From: an uncultured Roseburia sp.
GTDB taxonomy: Bacteria; Bacillota; Clostridia; Lachnospirales; Lachnospiraceae
Direction: 5' to 3'
DNA length: 64,000 bases
Assembly: GCA_947642555.1 (NCBI GenBank)
Contig: CANRSX010000003.1
Span: 62,001-126,000, forward strand
Shown here: piece after piece, positions 1-8,102 of the stretch
How the letters are laid out: the number at the start of each line of letters is the position of its first letter
Position numbering within the stretch: the stretch's first letter is position 1
The notes under the pieces: generated by a model
What the model was told of the DNA's origin: nothing
What the model saw: the letters and a program-made list of their open reading frames with translations, nothing else
The model's database searches: none
Translations under genes and position numbers: made by a program

Positions 1-775
1 CGGAATAGCCGGCCTGCAGGGCGTAATTCCCGTTCATCACGACGAAGGCGACCTCCGGGATGACGCGCGGTACCTGCGCTGCCTCGAGCTCCTGGATCTC
101 GATATTGTGCGGATTCTCCGCGATATCGTTTTTGGTTGCCGCAAGCCCTGCGCCTTCCTTTAACGTGATGATGCCGTTTGCCTGCAGAAGCAGTAGGGCT
201 CTGGCCTCGTTTGTGGTGTCGTTGGGAACAGCGATCACATCACCGTCGGCAAGGTCGGCGAGGTCGCTTTTGGTTCCAGGATAGATCCCGAACGGCTCGT
301 AATGGATTTCGCCGGCGCTGACAAGGTGTGTGCCGTGCTCCGTGTTAAAATCATTTAAGTATGTGATGTGCTGAAAATAGTTGGCGTCAAATTCATCGCT
401 TTCAACGACGTCATTCGGAAGAATGTAGTCGTCGAAGACCTTAATCTGAAGATCCCAGCCCTGCTCCGCCAAAATCGGCTTTGCCTGCTCTAACAGCTCC
501 GCGTGCGGCGTTGCGGAAGCCGCCACGGTGATGGTTCCCTTTGTGTCTGCCGCGCCCGCCGCATCATCGTCTGCGTCTGCCGCATCGCCCGCACCGTCCG
601 CGTCGCTGCCGGCGGCGTCCTCCGTGCCGGCCGGTTCCTGCTCCCGGGCGGGGGAACCTGTCTGCGCGCCTGCATCGGCATTGTTTCCCGTGTCTGCATC
701 TTTATTGCCGCAGCCTGCCAGCGCTGTGACTGCCAGTATGCCTGCAAGAATGGTTGTCAGTACTTTTCTTTTCAT
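1..775 (-). CDS. metQ: MetQ/NlpA-type methionine-binding lipoprotein (3' end cut by window)
   Basis: Substrate-binding component of the MetNIQ methionine importer, anchored outside the membrane by a lipid. The reading frame starts at an ATG whose first 22 residues form a lipoprotein signal peptide ending in the lipobox LAGC (Cys22). An Ala/Asp/Gly-rich linker runs to about residue 75. The NlpA-family domain follows, beginning TITVAASATPHAELL and containing the family-typical stretches FDANYFQH and AVPNDTTNEARALLLL. About 258 residues are visible and the C-terminus lies outside the window. It is last in the order metN-metI-metQ on the minus strand, 101 bp after metI. The family call is firm; the exact ligand (L- or D-methionine or a derivative) cannot be read from sequence. 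Confidence 0.93.
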   Translation of the reverse strand, partial: MKRKVLTTILAGILAVTALAGCGNKDADTGNNADAGAQTGSPAREQEPAGTEDAAGSDADGAGDAADADDDAAGAADTKGTITVAASATPHAELLEQAKPILAEQGWDLQIKVFDDYILPNDVVESDEFDANYFQHITYLNDFNTEHGTHLVSAGEIHYEPFGIYPGTKSDLADLADGDVIAVPNDTTNEARALLLLQANGIITLKEGAGLAATKNDIAENPHNIEIQELEAAQVPRVIPEVAFVVMNGNYALQAGYS

Positions 776-799
776 AATCTCCCTCTTTTCCGCCGCCTG

Positions 800-815
800 C
801 ACTGCGGTTGCAGTG
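800..815 (-). other. Hairpin in the metI-metQ spacer
   Basis: A 6-bp perfect inverted repeat, CACTGC with GCAGTG around a 4-nt loop, sits in the 101-bp gap between metI and metQ. Such intercistronic hairpins often mark processing sites or stabilise the mRNA of the more abundant binding protein. That role is an inference; there is no T-run, so it is not a terminator. Confidence 0.35.
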
Positions 816-876
816 ACCGCGGCTGTGATATACGGTTATAATCTGGCGGTATGCCGTGCACCCGCTTTCCGGACCG

Positions 877-1536
877 CTATCTCCTGCGGTCCAGCCGGGA
901 TGCGACGCGCATGCCGATGGTCTGAAAGATCTGTACCAGGATGACCAGAAGAATCACGGTTACGACCATGATATCCGTCTCATACCGGTGATATCCGTAA
1001 CGGATCGCGATATCGCCGAGCCCGCCGCCGCCCACGGCGCCTGCCATGGCGGAATAGCCCAGGATCGTGCCGATCGCGATCGTACTTCCCGTGATCAGGG
1101 AAGTCTTTGCCTCCACGAGGAGCACCTTTGTGATAATGGTCAGATTGGATGCGCCCATGGAGCGGGCCGCCTCGATCACGCCGTTGTCGACCTCCTTTAA
1201 GGAAGATTCGACCATCCGCGCGATGAAGGGGGCAGCCGCTACGACGAGGGGAACGACGGTTCCGGTCGGGCCGTAGCTCTTCCCGATGATGGCCCTGGTG
1301 AAGGGGATCAGCAGGATTAAAAGGATCAGGAACGGAATGCTGCGGATGATATTGGCCACGACATCCAGTACTTTATAGATGACGGCATTCGGCCGGATCC
1401 CGTCGCGGTCCGTGACGGCGAGGAGGATTCCCATCGGAAGCCCCAGCGCGTAGCCCAGGATCGTGGAGCCTAAGGTCATATATAAGGTTTCGCCGATCCC
1501 CTGTATGATCATGGTTATGATTTCACTGCTCCACAT
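877..1536 (-). CDS. metI: Methionine ABC transporter permease
   Basis: Membrane permease of the MetNIQ importer, 219 residues, the usual size for MetI. About five hydrophobic segments are visible. The conserved cytoplasmic EAA loop that docks to MetN reads EAARSMGASNLTIITKVLL at about residues 140-160. The start ATG is preceded by a consensus GGAGGTGA located inside the 3' end of metN; the two genes overlap by 14 bp, which points to translational coupling. High confidence from the EAA loop and from the neighbours metN and metQ. Confidence 0.95.
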   Translation of the reverse strand: MWSSEIITMIIQGIGETLYMTLGSTILGYALGLPMGILLAVTDRDGIRPNAVIYKVLDVVANIIRSIPFLILLILLIPFTRAIIGKSYGPTGTVVPLVVAAAPFIARMVESSLKEVDNGVIEAARSMGASNLTIITKVLLVEAKTSLITGSTIAIGTILGYSAMAGAVGGGGLGDIAIRYGYHRYETDIMVVTVILLVILVQIFQTIGMRVASRLDRRR

Positions 1537-2575
1537 CGTCCGTCACCTCCTCCAGCTCCAGTCCTTTTTCCAGCAGGTATGCTTCCATCTCGCGCTGCAG
1601 CGCCTCGCCCGCGGGAAGCCCCAGGATCATCTCGCCCTTTGCGACGCCGCCCACGTTTTTCGTGTCCGCGCGCAGGATATTGACCGGCGTCTGAAACTTT
1701 AACACCATATTGGCGATCACAGGCTCAAACGCCGAATTTTCGGAAAAGACGATACGCAGCTTCCGATCCTCCCGCAGACGGTCGATCTGGCCGTCCGCGC
1801 GGTTTGCCGCGGAGCCTTCCCAGCTTCCCTCCGGCCGGTCCTTTAAGATCATGTCCCTTGCGGCCTTTGACTTCGGGTGGTTAAAAATATCCTCCACCAG
1901 TCCCTGCTCGACCAGGACGCCCTGCTCGACGATGGCCACATGGCTGCAGATCTCGCGGATGACTGACATCTGATGCGTGATGATCACGATCGTGATGCCG
2001 AAATCCCGGTTGATGGATTTTAACAGCGATAAAATGGAGGCGGTGGTCTGCGGGTCGAGCGCGCTGGTCGCCTCGTCGCAGAGCAGGATCTTCGGGTCTG
2101 AGGCAAGCGCCCGCGCGATGGCGACGCGCTGCTTCTGGCCGCCGGAGAGCTGGGCGGGATACGCCTTTGCTTTTTCCGAAAGCCCCACGATCTCCAGAAA
2201 TTCCATTGCCTTTTCTTTTGCTTCTTTTTTGCTCTTTCCCTGGATCTGCATCGGAAAACAGACGTTATCCAGGACATTTTTCTGCATCAGCAGGTTAAAA
2301 TGCTGAAAGATCATGGCGATATCGCTGCGGAACCCGCGGAGCTCACGCTCCGAGAGCGCGCCAAGCTCCTTCCCGCCGATCAGCACCTCGCCCGAGGTCG
2401 GGCGCTCCAGGTAGTTTAAGCACCGGACCAGGGTGCTCTTCCCGGCGCCGGACATCCCGATAATTCCGTAGATGTCCCCCTCCTCAATCTGAAGTGAGAT
2501 ATCGCGAAGCGCCTCCACGGCGCCTTCCTTCTGTTCAAATGTCTTGTACAGATGACGTACTTCAATTGCCGGCAT
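1523..2575 (-). CDS. metN: Methionine ABC transporter ATP-binding protein with NIL domain
   Basis: ATPase of the methionine importer, 350 residues. The Walker A motif GMSGAGKST lies at about residues 40-48, followed by the signature LSGGQKQR and the Walker B/D-loop LLCDEATSALDP. The last about 80 residues form the ACT-like NIL domain, which in characterised MetN proteins binds intracellular methionine and causes transinhibition. The ATG at 2575 was chosen because AAAGGA stands 8 nt upstream; a longer frame reaching 2623 has no ribosome binding site. It is the first gene of metNIQ, with a sigma-A-like promoter at 2631-2660. No SAM riboswitch was recognised in the short leader, so control is probably by a protein. 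Confidence 0.95.
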   Translation of the reverse strand: MPAIEVRHLYKTFEQKEGAVEALRDISLQIEEGDIYGIIGMSGAGKSTLVRCLNYLERPTSGEVLIGGKELGALSERELRGFRSDIAMIFQHFNLLMQKNVLDNVCFPMQIQGKSKKEAKEKAMEFLEIVGLSEKAKAYPAQLSGGQKQRVAIARALASDPKILLCDEATSALDPQTTASILSLLKSINRDFGITIVIITHQMSVIREICSHVAIVEQGVLVEQGLVEDIFNHPKSKAARDMILKDRPEGSWEGSAANRADGQIDRLREDRKLRIVFSENSAFEPVIANMVLKFQTPVNILRADTKNVGGVAKGEMILGLPAGEALQREMEAYLLEKGLELEEVTDDVEQ

Positions 2576-2630
2576 ATCGTACATCCTTTCTTTTGCTGGT
2601 ATCAGAACAGGAATTCTGACCACAGTTGGT

Positions 2631-2660
2631 AGTATAGCAGAATCCGCGGAAAAGTGTTAA
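2631..2660 (-). promoter_or_regulatory. Sigma-A-like promoter for metNIQ
   Basis: Read on the minus strand: -35 TTAACA (2655-2660), 18-bp spacer, -10 TATACT (2631-2636). The -10 overlaps a TGCTATA element that also occurs twice as an inverted repeat upstream (2679-2701). Confidence 0.55.
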
Positions 2661-2678
2661 TACGAGAAGCCGATAATC

Positions 2679-2701
2679 TGCTATAAGTGATTCCTATAGC
2701 A
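2679..2701. repeat. Inverted repeat TGCTATA-N9-TATAGCA, possible met operator
   Basis: Two 7-bp half sites (2679-2685 and 2695-2701) form a perfect inverted repeat between the degV stop and the metN promoter. A third half site in the TATAGCA orientation (2633-2639) overlaps the metN -10 box. There is no T-run, so a terminator is unlikely. The arrangement fits an operator, but no specific regulator is identified. Confidence 0.4.
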
Positions 2702-2705
2702 AATC

Positions 2706-3557
2706 TCAGTGCACGGCAAAAAAGGATACGCCGATGCTGCCCGGGCCGGTATGCGTACCGATGGTGCTGCCGATCGTGGTGACCGGAAGCGTTTCAACCT
2801 TTGATTTCCACAAATCTTCATGATCCGCTATGTATTTCTGCAGCAGAGAATCGTCGAGTCCCGTGTAGCCGAGGCAGTACGGCATGGAAAAATCAACGCC
2901 GCCGGATTTCGCGAGCTCTTCCTGGATCATGTTGTTGCCGTTTCTGGAACCGCGCGCTTTGCCTAAGATGGCGACCTCGCCGTCCACGATCGCGATCACC
3001 GGTTTGATGGAGAGCAGGTTTCCGGCAAGAGCGGCTGCGCCGGAGATGCGTCCGCCGCGTCTTAAGTACTCGAGCGTATTTAACAGGGCGATCACGCGCA
3101 CGTCTTTTTTGCGGCTGTCAAGCGCCTCCGCGATCTGGGCGGCTGTTTTTCCCTCCTGTAAGAGACGCAGCGCGTACCGGATCAGAATCTGCTCCCCGAT
3201 GCTGACATTTTCGCTGTCGACCAGCCAGATGCAGTCCTCATAGCCTTCCCTGGCGATGGAAGCGCTCTGAAAGCTGCCGGAGAGCCGGGAGGAGAGAACG
3301 ATTACGACCGCGGTATCGCCGGCCTCGCGAATCTTTTTATAAACGGCTTCGTATTCCAGGGGCGGGATCTGGCTCGTGGTCGGCAGACTGTCCGTCTCGA
3401 CCAGCTTCTCATAAAACTGTCTGTGGGAGAGCGTAATCCCGTCAAGAAATTCTTCCTCCCCGAAAATGGTCTTCAGCGGAAGATACATGCAGCCCAGTGC
3501 GTCCGCCTGCTCTTTTGTCAGGTCGGAGGCGGAATCAATCACAATTCTTACACTCAT
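2706..3557 (-). CDS. degV: DegV family (FakB-like) fatty-acid-binding protein
   Basis: 283-residue DegV-family protein. Characterised members (FakB) hold a fatty acid for the kinase FakA, feeding exogenous fatty acids into phospholipid synthesis. The N-terminus MSVRIVIDSASDLT is the typical DegV opening. The family stretches LPLKTIFGEEEFLDGITL, TSQIPPLEYEAVY and LEYLRRGGRISGAAALAG are present, and the C-terminus is of the IGTHTGPGSIGVSFF type. The start was set at the ATG with AGGAG about 6 nt upstream. It is transcribed alone from a near-consensus promoter (3717-3745), immediately followed by three TTTGA-N3-TCAAA boxes. A second DegV lies at 30715-31563. The family is certain; the bound lipid is unknown. 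Confidence 0.93.
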   Translation of the reverse strand: MSVRIVIDSASDLTKEQADALGCMYLPLKTIFGEEEFLDGITLSHRQFYEKLVETDSLPTTSQIPPLEYEAVYKKIREAGDTAVVIVLSSRLSGSFQSASIAREGYEDCIWLVDSENVSIGEQILIRYALRLLQEGKTAAQIAEALDSRKKDVRVIALLNTLEYLRRGGRISGAAALAGNLLSIKPVIAIVDGEVAILGKARGSRNGNNMIQEELAKSGGVDFSMPYCLGYTGLDDSLLQKYIADHEDLWKSKVETLPVTTIGSTIGTHTGPGSIGVSFFAVH

Positions 3558-3663
3558 AATTCTCCTCTTTTCCGCGCTGCGTCGGGTTCGCATCCCGGTG
3601 CGGCGCAATCTGTTGCCTGTAAGGACAGTTCGCGAAATGCGCTGTCCGTTTCTGAATTTATAG

Positions 3664-3708
3664 TTTCGATATCAAATAATTTGACTATCAAAATATTTGA
3701 CAATCAAA
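3664..3708. promoter_or_regulatory. Three 13-bp palindromes spaced exactly 16 bp (FabT-like operator array)
   Basis: Box 1 TTTCGATATCAAA (3664-3676, degenerate left half), box 2 TTTGACTATCAAA (3680-3692) and box 3 TTTGACAATCAAA (3696-3708) begin exactly 16 bp apart. Boxes 2 and 3 are perfect TTTGA-N3-TCAAA palindromes. They occupy the first about 45 transcribed bases of degV. The sequence resembles operators described for FabT-type MarR repressors of fatty-acid synthesis, which fits a FakB-like target. The identity of the regulator is an inference. Confidence 0.7.
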
Positions 3709-3716
3709 TTATGAAG

Positions 3717-3745
3717 ACTATACAGCATAATATCCGGTCTGTCAA
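3717..3745 (-). promoter_or_regulatory. Near-consensus sigma-A promoter for degV
   Basis: On the minus strand, -35 TTGACA (3740-3745), 17-bp spacer and -10 TATAGT (3717-3722). The expected transcription start is about 3710, directly in front of the triple operator, leaving a leader of about 150 nt before the degV start codon. Confidence 0.8.
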
Positions 3746-3837
3746 GAGGTATTCTTACAGGAAATGGAAGAAGCCGCGGCGGCGGTCACGAACTGCCGTT
3801 TTTTACATATGATAAAAGAAAAAACAGGCATGGAATT

Positions 3838-4884
3838 ATGCGTTGTCAGAATAGATTGATTTATACCGTAAAGGAGGGGGATACCCTTTATCGTCTTGCA
3901 AAAACATATCACACGACCGTCTCGGAGCTGATTCTCGGAAACCCGGAGGTAAACCCGTACAATCTTCAGGTCGGGATGAAATTAAAAATCTGTCAGGGAG
4001 AGGCATTTCTGGGGGAGGAGGAAACGCCGTCGTGGAACCGGGAGGGATATTTTAATAGGGAAGAGAATCCCGTCACCCCGAAAGCCATGAGCTGGACGGA
4101 GATCCCGTCCCGTGCGTCAGAGGATGCTGCTGTGCGCCAGCCCGAGGACGCTGTGCGCTGGCCCGAGGACGCTGTGCGCCAGCCAGAGGAGCGGCCATCG
4201 GCCCGTCCGTCGGTGCCGGAGCCGTCAGTCCCAGAGCAGCAGCCGTCTGGTCCGGAGCCGGAGCCATCGGCCCGTCCGTCGATCCCGGAATTGTCAGCCC
4301 GTCTGTCGGTGCCGGAGCCGTCGGTCCCGGAGCAGCAGCCGTCAGTTCCGGAGCCGGAGCCGGCAGCGATGGAACGCCTGGCGGAGCAGATGCTGACCGC
4401 ATGGCTTGACCATGTGTACTGGATGTACATTCTTCTGCTCTTTGAGGATCAGGACGCCGGCAGACGCCACACCGCCGAGGAGGTTTTACTGCGCACGGCG
4501 GATGAAATCGCCGATGCGTTTGCACTGTTTCTCCCGGTCGCCGCGATCCGGCAGCTCCGGAATCTGTTAAACGAGCATGTGGAGCTGGGCGGGGAGGTGA
4601 TCGATGCCCTGCGCGCCGGGCGGAAGGAAAATTATGACAGCTTAATCCGCGAGTGGTACGCAAACTTAAATAAGCTCGCCGTTCTGTTAGGAGAACAGGA
4701 GCCGTACACGGACAGCGTCCGGAAAATCAGAAATATGCTGCTGCAGCATCTGGATCTGACCAGGGAGGAGATCGAATATCAGATCCGGGGCGAATGCCAG
4801 AAAGGCGTGGAGGCATTCTGGAAGGCGCGTGAGCAGGCGATTGCGATGGCCGCTTATTTTGCAAAAGAGGCAGCCGGCCGATGA
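3838..4884 (+). CDS. LysM-domain protein with Pro-rich repeats and helical C-terminal domain
   Basis: 348 residues without a signal peptide. Residues about 8-53 form one LysM domain (YTVKEGDTLYRLAKTYHTT ... NLQVGMKLKI), which binds peptidoglycan or related glycans. Residues about 90-180 are an acidic Pro/Glu/Ser-rich linker built from two kinds of imperfect repeat. The last about 165 residues are predicted helical, with several amphipathic segments that I do not recognise. LysM proteins lacking a secretion signal in spore formers are often spore-coat proteins of the SafA kind; that is an inference here. The stop overlaps the next start by 4 bp (ATGA), so it is co-translated with the DUF4474 gene. 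The ribosome binding site at this ATG is weak. Confidence 0.8.
   Translation: MRCQNRLIYTVKEGDTLYRLAKTYHTTVSELILGNPEVNPYNLQVGMKLKICQGEAFLGEEETPSWNREGYFNREENPVTPKAMSWTEIPSRASEDAAVRQPEDAVRWPEDAVRQPEERPSARPSVPEPSVPEQQPSGPEPEPSARPSIPELSARLSVPEPSVPEQQPSVPEPEPAAMERLAEQMLTAWLDHVYWMYILLLFEDQDAGRRHTAEEVLLRTADEIADAFALFLPVAAIRQLRNLLNEHVELGGEVIDALRAGRKENYDSLIREWYANLNKLAVLLGEQEPYTDSVRKIRNMLLQHLDLTREEIEYQIRGECQKGVEAFWKAREQAIAMAAYFAKEAAGR
4120..4365 (+). repeat. Intragenic imperfect tandem repeats in the LysM gene
   Basis: The motif GAGGACGCTGTGCGC recurs with a 21-bp period (4144, 4165) plus a degenerate copy at 4120. Downstream, a 96-bp imperfect repeat brings back CGGTGCCGGAGCCGTC at 4211 and 4307. All periods are multiples of three, so copy-number change would alter only the length of the Pro-rich linker. 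Confidence 0.7.
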
Positions 4885-5816
4885 GCTTTGCAATCATATA
4901 TATTCTGACCGGCTGCGCGCTCTTCCTCCCGCTGGTGATTCTGATCATTTATGTCATGATACGGAGAAAAAAAGGAAAGCGCAGGGTGCGTATGCTGACC
5001 AGACCGCAAAAGATAAGACTGCTCAATGATCTCGCCGAACCGTTCGGGTTTTCTTACCTGGAAAAACAAGATATTTTCACGTCAAAACCGGATGCATGGC
5101 AGAGAAAATACGGCTATGAAGCGCTGTTTGACCGGGCGGCTGTGGCGGCAAACATGGTGATCGACGCATGGCCGGTGTATTTTGATTACGAGGGCCGTAC
5201 CTGGATGATTGAATTCTGGAAAGGGCAGTACGGGATCAATACCGGCGGCGAGGTGGGCGTTTATCATGCAAAAGAAATCGTGCCGCCTCATTTATACCGC
5301 TTTGCCCACTTTGACGCGGCGGAAGACTACGAGATACCGCTGATCCAGTGCCGCCTGGAACGAAACGGGGTAGAGCTGTATGAGCTTGCCGAGTACTACT
5401 GGTGGCTGACCGGTTTTCGCATGGGCTGCTTTTCAAAGCCGAAAGAGCTTACCCTGCTGGCAGCCATCACCTTTGACCGGCGCTCCATGGCGGAAGCGTT
5501 TTATGAGGGGTTAAAGCGGAGCGGGCAGTCGAAGGAACATTACGGGATCCTGCGAAATGAAGTCGCTGTGAAATTTGACTTTGAACGGAAGCCGCCGGCG
5601 CTGATGCGGCTGCACTGGTCGGTGGTACAGTGCTGTAACCGTATGCTGTGCAGGCTTTACCGGATTCTGGCATATCCGTTTACGGAGACGCCGGACCGTC
5701 TGCTGTTTTTCTACTATCAGGCGCCGGCCTGGTTCAGACGTCTGCTGCGCCAGGGAACGAGCCATGACGCCGGCAGGAAAATATGCGGAAGCGTCAGGCA
5801 CAGGAGGAGAAGCTGA
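4881..5816 (+). CDS. Membrane-anchored DUF4474 domain protein
   Basis: 311 residues. An N-terminal transmembrane helix (about residues 5-28, ending in the basic stop-transfer RRKKGKRR) is followed by a cytoplasmic or surface domain. Its conserved Trp/Tyr/Gly pattern, with stretches DAWQRKYGYEALFD, IDAWPVYFDYEGRTWMIEFW and GQYGINTGGEVGVY, I recognise as the DUF4474 family of Clostridia. No catalytic motif is evident. The ATG overlaps the LysM stop codon, and a metallophosphoesterase follows after 33 bp, so the three form one operon. The function of the family is unknown to me; the family name is given with fair confidence. Confidence 0.82.
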   Translation: MSFAIIYILTGCALFLPLVILIIYVMIRRKKGKRRVRMLTRPQKIRLLNDLAEPFGFSYLEKQDIFTSKPDAWQRKYGYEALFDRAAVAANMVIDAWPVYFDYEGRTWMIEFWKGQYGINTGGEVGVYHAKEIVPPHLYRFAHFDAAEDYEIPLIQCRLERNGVELYELAEYYWWLTGFRMGCFSKPKELTLLAAITFDRRSMAEAFYEGLKRSGQSKEHYGILRNEVAVKFDFERKPPALMRLHWSVVQCCNRMLCRLYRILAYPFTETPDRLLFFYYQAPAWFRRLLRQGTSHDAGRKICGSVRHRRRS

Positions 5817-5849
5817 CAGAACAGGGACAGAAGAATGGGGGAGTGACAG

Positions 5850-6656
5850 ATGGGATGTCAGAAACGGATCAACAGGGCATTGCAGCGTGCCCTGCACCTT
5901 CCGCTGCATGACGGCAGCCGGTACATTATCATCAGCGACTGCCACAGGGGGGAGGGGACGACAAACGATAATTTTTTAAAAAACCAGTATCTTTATATCG
6001 CGGCGCTGCGCCATTACCTGAACTGGGGCTTTTATTACCTGGAGCTGGGCGACGGCGAGGAGCTGTGGGAGAACCGCAGTCTGGCGCGGATTAAAAACTG
6101 TCATGAGGACGTATACCTTCTGCTGGACCGCTTCAGACAGCAGAACCGCATGGTGCGGCTGTACGGAAACCACAATATGGAATGCAGGGATCATCTGCCG
6201 GAAGCGCTGATTCTTGACAATCAGGAGGGCGGTTCGGACATCTGCATGATACACGGGCATCAGGCCGATTTTTTTAATTCCGTCTGCTGGAAGCTCTCGC
6301 GGTTTCTCGTGCGCTATCTGTGGAAGCCGTTAGAGCGCTCCGGCGTCAATGACCCGACGAGCGCGGCGCGGAACTATAAAAAGACGGTGCGCTATGAGAA
6401 CTGCCTCACGGAGTGGACGACGGAGCACGGCATGTATCTTGCGGCCGGGCATTCCCACCGGCCCAGGCTTCCCGCGGCCGGGGACGATAAGGCGGGATAT
6501 CTGAATGCGGGAAGCTGCGTGCACCCGGGCTGCATCACGGCGATCGAGATTGAAAACATGCATTTTACACTTGTAAAATGGCTGATCGGGACGCGGCCCG
6601 ATATGACGCTTTACGTCTCGCGGGAGATCCTGGCAGGTCCGGTCCCGATCACTTAA
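5850..6656 (+). CDS. Calcineurin-like metallophosphoesterase
   Basis: 268 residues carrying the full set of metal-binding motifs of the calcineurin-like superfamily in order: SDCHRG (D-x-H, about residue 30), GDGEE (about 68), GNHN (about 109), HGHQ (about 133) and GHSHRP (about 201). No signal peptide or membrane segment is apparent, so it is probably cytoplasmic. The start ATG has GGGGGAG 7 nt upstream. It is third in an operon with a LysM protein and a DUF4474 protein. The overall layout resembles UDP-diacylglucosamine-type or generic phosphodiesterases, but the substrate cannot be deduced. Confidence 0.88.
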   Translation: MGCQKRINRALQRALHLPLHDGSRYIIISDCHRGEGTTNDNFLKNQYLYIAALRHYLNWGFYYLELGDGEELWENRSLARIKNCHEDVYLLLDRFRQQNRMVRLYGNHNMECRDHLPEALILDNQEGGSDICMIHGHQADFFNSVCWKLSRFLVRYLWKPLERSGVNDPTSAARNYKKTVRYENCLTEWTTEHGMYLAAGHSHRPRLPAAGDDKAGYLNAGSCVHPGCITAIEIENMHFTLVKWLIGTRPDMTLYVSREILAGPVPIT

Positions 6657-6691
6657 AAGAAAGGAAAAATGGCGTTTTCGAAAAAAATCAT

Positions 6692-6720
6692 TTGACGGAA
6701 CCGGAATTTATGATTAATAT
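6692..6720 (+). promoter_or_regulatory. Promoter for aspartate kinase gene
   Basis: -35 TTGACG (6692-6697), 17-bp spacer, -10 TAATAT (6715-6720). The leader to the start codon is only about 40 nt, with no room for a lysine riboswitch. Confidence 0.55.
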
Positions 6721-6767
6721 AGATAGCGGACTATGGCGACCAGTCGTAATTGGAGGAGCAAAAGAAA

Positions 6768-8087
6768 ATGATAAAAGTTGTGAAATTCGGCGGCAGCTCT
6801 CTGGCGAGCGCAGAGCAGTTTGCGAAGGCAGGAAAGATCATACAGGCTGATAAGGAGCGCAGGTATGTGGTTCCAAGCGCCCCGGGCAAGCGCAATGCAA
6901 AGGATACCAAAGTGACAGACATGTTATATGCATGTTATGATCTGGTGGAAGCGGGAGAGGACTTCCGGGTTCCTCTGATGAAGATAAAGGATCGCTATGA
7001 CACGATTATCAACGGGCTGAACCTGCGGCTGTCTCTGGAGGAGGAATTTCAGAAGATCAGCGAGCAGTTTAAATGTGGCGCGGGCCAGGACTATGCGGCG
7101 TCCCGCGGGGAATATTTAAACGGAATCGTGATGGCGGGATTTCTGGGGTACGAGTTTGTGGACGCCGCGGAGGTAATCTTCTTTGATGAGGACGGAAATT
7201 TTGACGCGGACCGGACGAACCAGGTGCTGGCGAAGCGTCTTTCGGGCATTGAACGCGCGGTGATACCGGGCTTTTACGGCTCTGCGCCGGACGGGACGAT
7301 CCGGACATTCTCAAGAGGCGGCTCCGATATCACGGGATCGATCGTCGCGCGTGCGGTGCGTGCGTCCTGCTATGAGAACTGGACGGACGTATCCGGATTT
7401 CTCATCGCGGATCCGCGCATCATAAAAGACCCGCAGACGATCAAGACGATCACCTACCGCGAGCTGCGCGAGCTTTCCTACATGGGGGCAAGCGTGCTGC
7501 ATGAGGATGCGGTTTTCCCGGTCAGAAAAGCGGGCATTCCGATCAATATCCGCAATACGAACGCGCCGGAGGACGAGGGAACCTGGATTGTGGAGAGTAC
7601 CTGCCAGCAGTCGAAGTACACGATTACCGGAATTGCAGGGAAAAAAGGGTTTGTCTCGGTCAGCATCGATAAGGATATGATGAACGCGGAGGTCGGGTTT
7701 GGGAGAAAGGTGCTCTCGGCTTTTGAGGAGAATGAGATTTCATTTGAACATATGCCCTCAGGGATCGACACGATGACGATCTTTGTACATCAGCCAGAAT
7801 TCGAGGGGAAAGAACAGGCAGTGATTTCGGCGATCCACCGGCTGGCGCAGCCGGACAGCATCGAGCTGGAGGGAGACCTTGCGCTGATTGCCGTGGTAGG
7901 ACGCGGAATGAAGTCCACCAGGGGAACGGCGGGAAGAATTTTTTCCGCGCTGGCGCATGCGAATATCAATGTAAAAATGATCGACCAGGGATCCTCGGAG
8001 CTCAACATCATCATCGGTGTCAGCAACGCCGATTTTGAGAATGCGATCCGTGCGGTATACGATATTTTTGTAGAGACGCAGATATAA
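6768..8087 (+). CDS. lysC: Aspartate kinase
   Basis: 439-residue monofunctional aspartokinase that phosphorylates aspartate, the entry step to lysine, diaminopimelate, methionine and threonine. The N-terminal KFGGSS (residues 6-11) is the catalytic nucleotide-binding signature. FSRGGSDITGSIVA and the ENWTDVSGF stretch belong to the kinase domain. Two ACT repeats occupy about residues 295-439, with the second reading LALIAVVGRGM. The start ATG was preferred over an in-frame TTG at 6750 because GGAGGAG lies 9 nt upstream of the ATG and overlaps the TTG. It has its own promoter and a terminator. Its position before dpaAB recalls the Bacillus spoVF cluster, where an aspartokinase (dapG) adjoins the dipicolinate genes; here 0.97 kb separates them. 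Confidence 0.95.
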   Translation: MIKVVKFGGSSLASAEQFAKAGKIIQADKERRYVVPSAPGKRNAKDTKVTDMLYACYDLVEAGEDFRVPLMKIKDRYDTIINGLNLRLSLEEEFQKISEQFKCGAGQDYAASRGEYLNGIVMAGFLGYEFVDAAEVIFFDEDGNFDADRTNQVLAKRLSGIERAVIPGFYGSAPDGTIRTFSRGGSDITGSIVARAVRASCYENWTDVSGFLIADPRIIKDPQTIKTITYRELRELSYMGASVLHEDAVFPVRKAGIPINIRNTNAPEDEGTWIVESTCQQSKYTITGIAGKKGFVSVSIDKDMMNAEVGFGRKVLSAFEENEISFEHMPSGIDTMTIFVHQPEFEGKEQAVISAIHRLAQPDSIELEGDLALIAVVGRGMKSTRGTAGRIFSALAHANINVKMIDQGSSELNIIIGVSNADFENAIRAVYDIFVETQI

Positions 8088-8102
8088 CGAAAAAAAGACA
8101 TG

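Noticed and set aside
2576-2705. SAM riboswitch ahead of metN
   Set aside because: The promoter-to-start distance is about 50 nt, too short, and none of the conserved S-box helices is seen.
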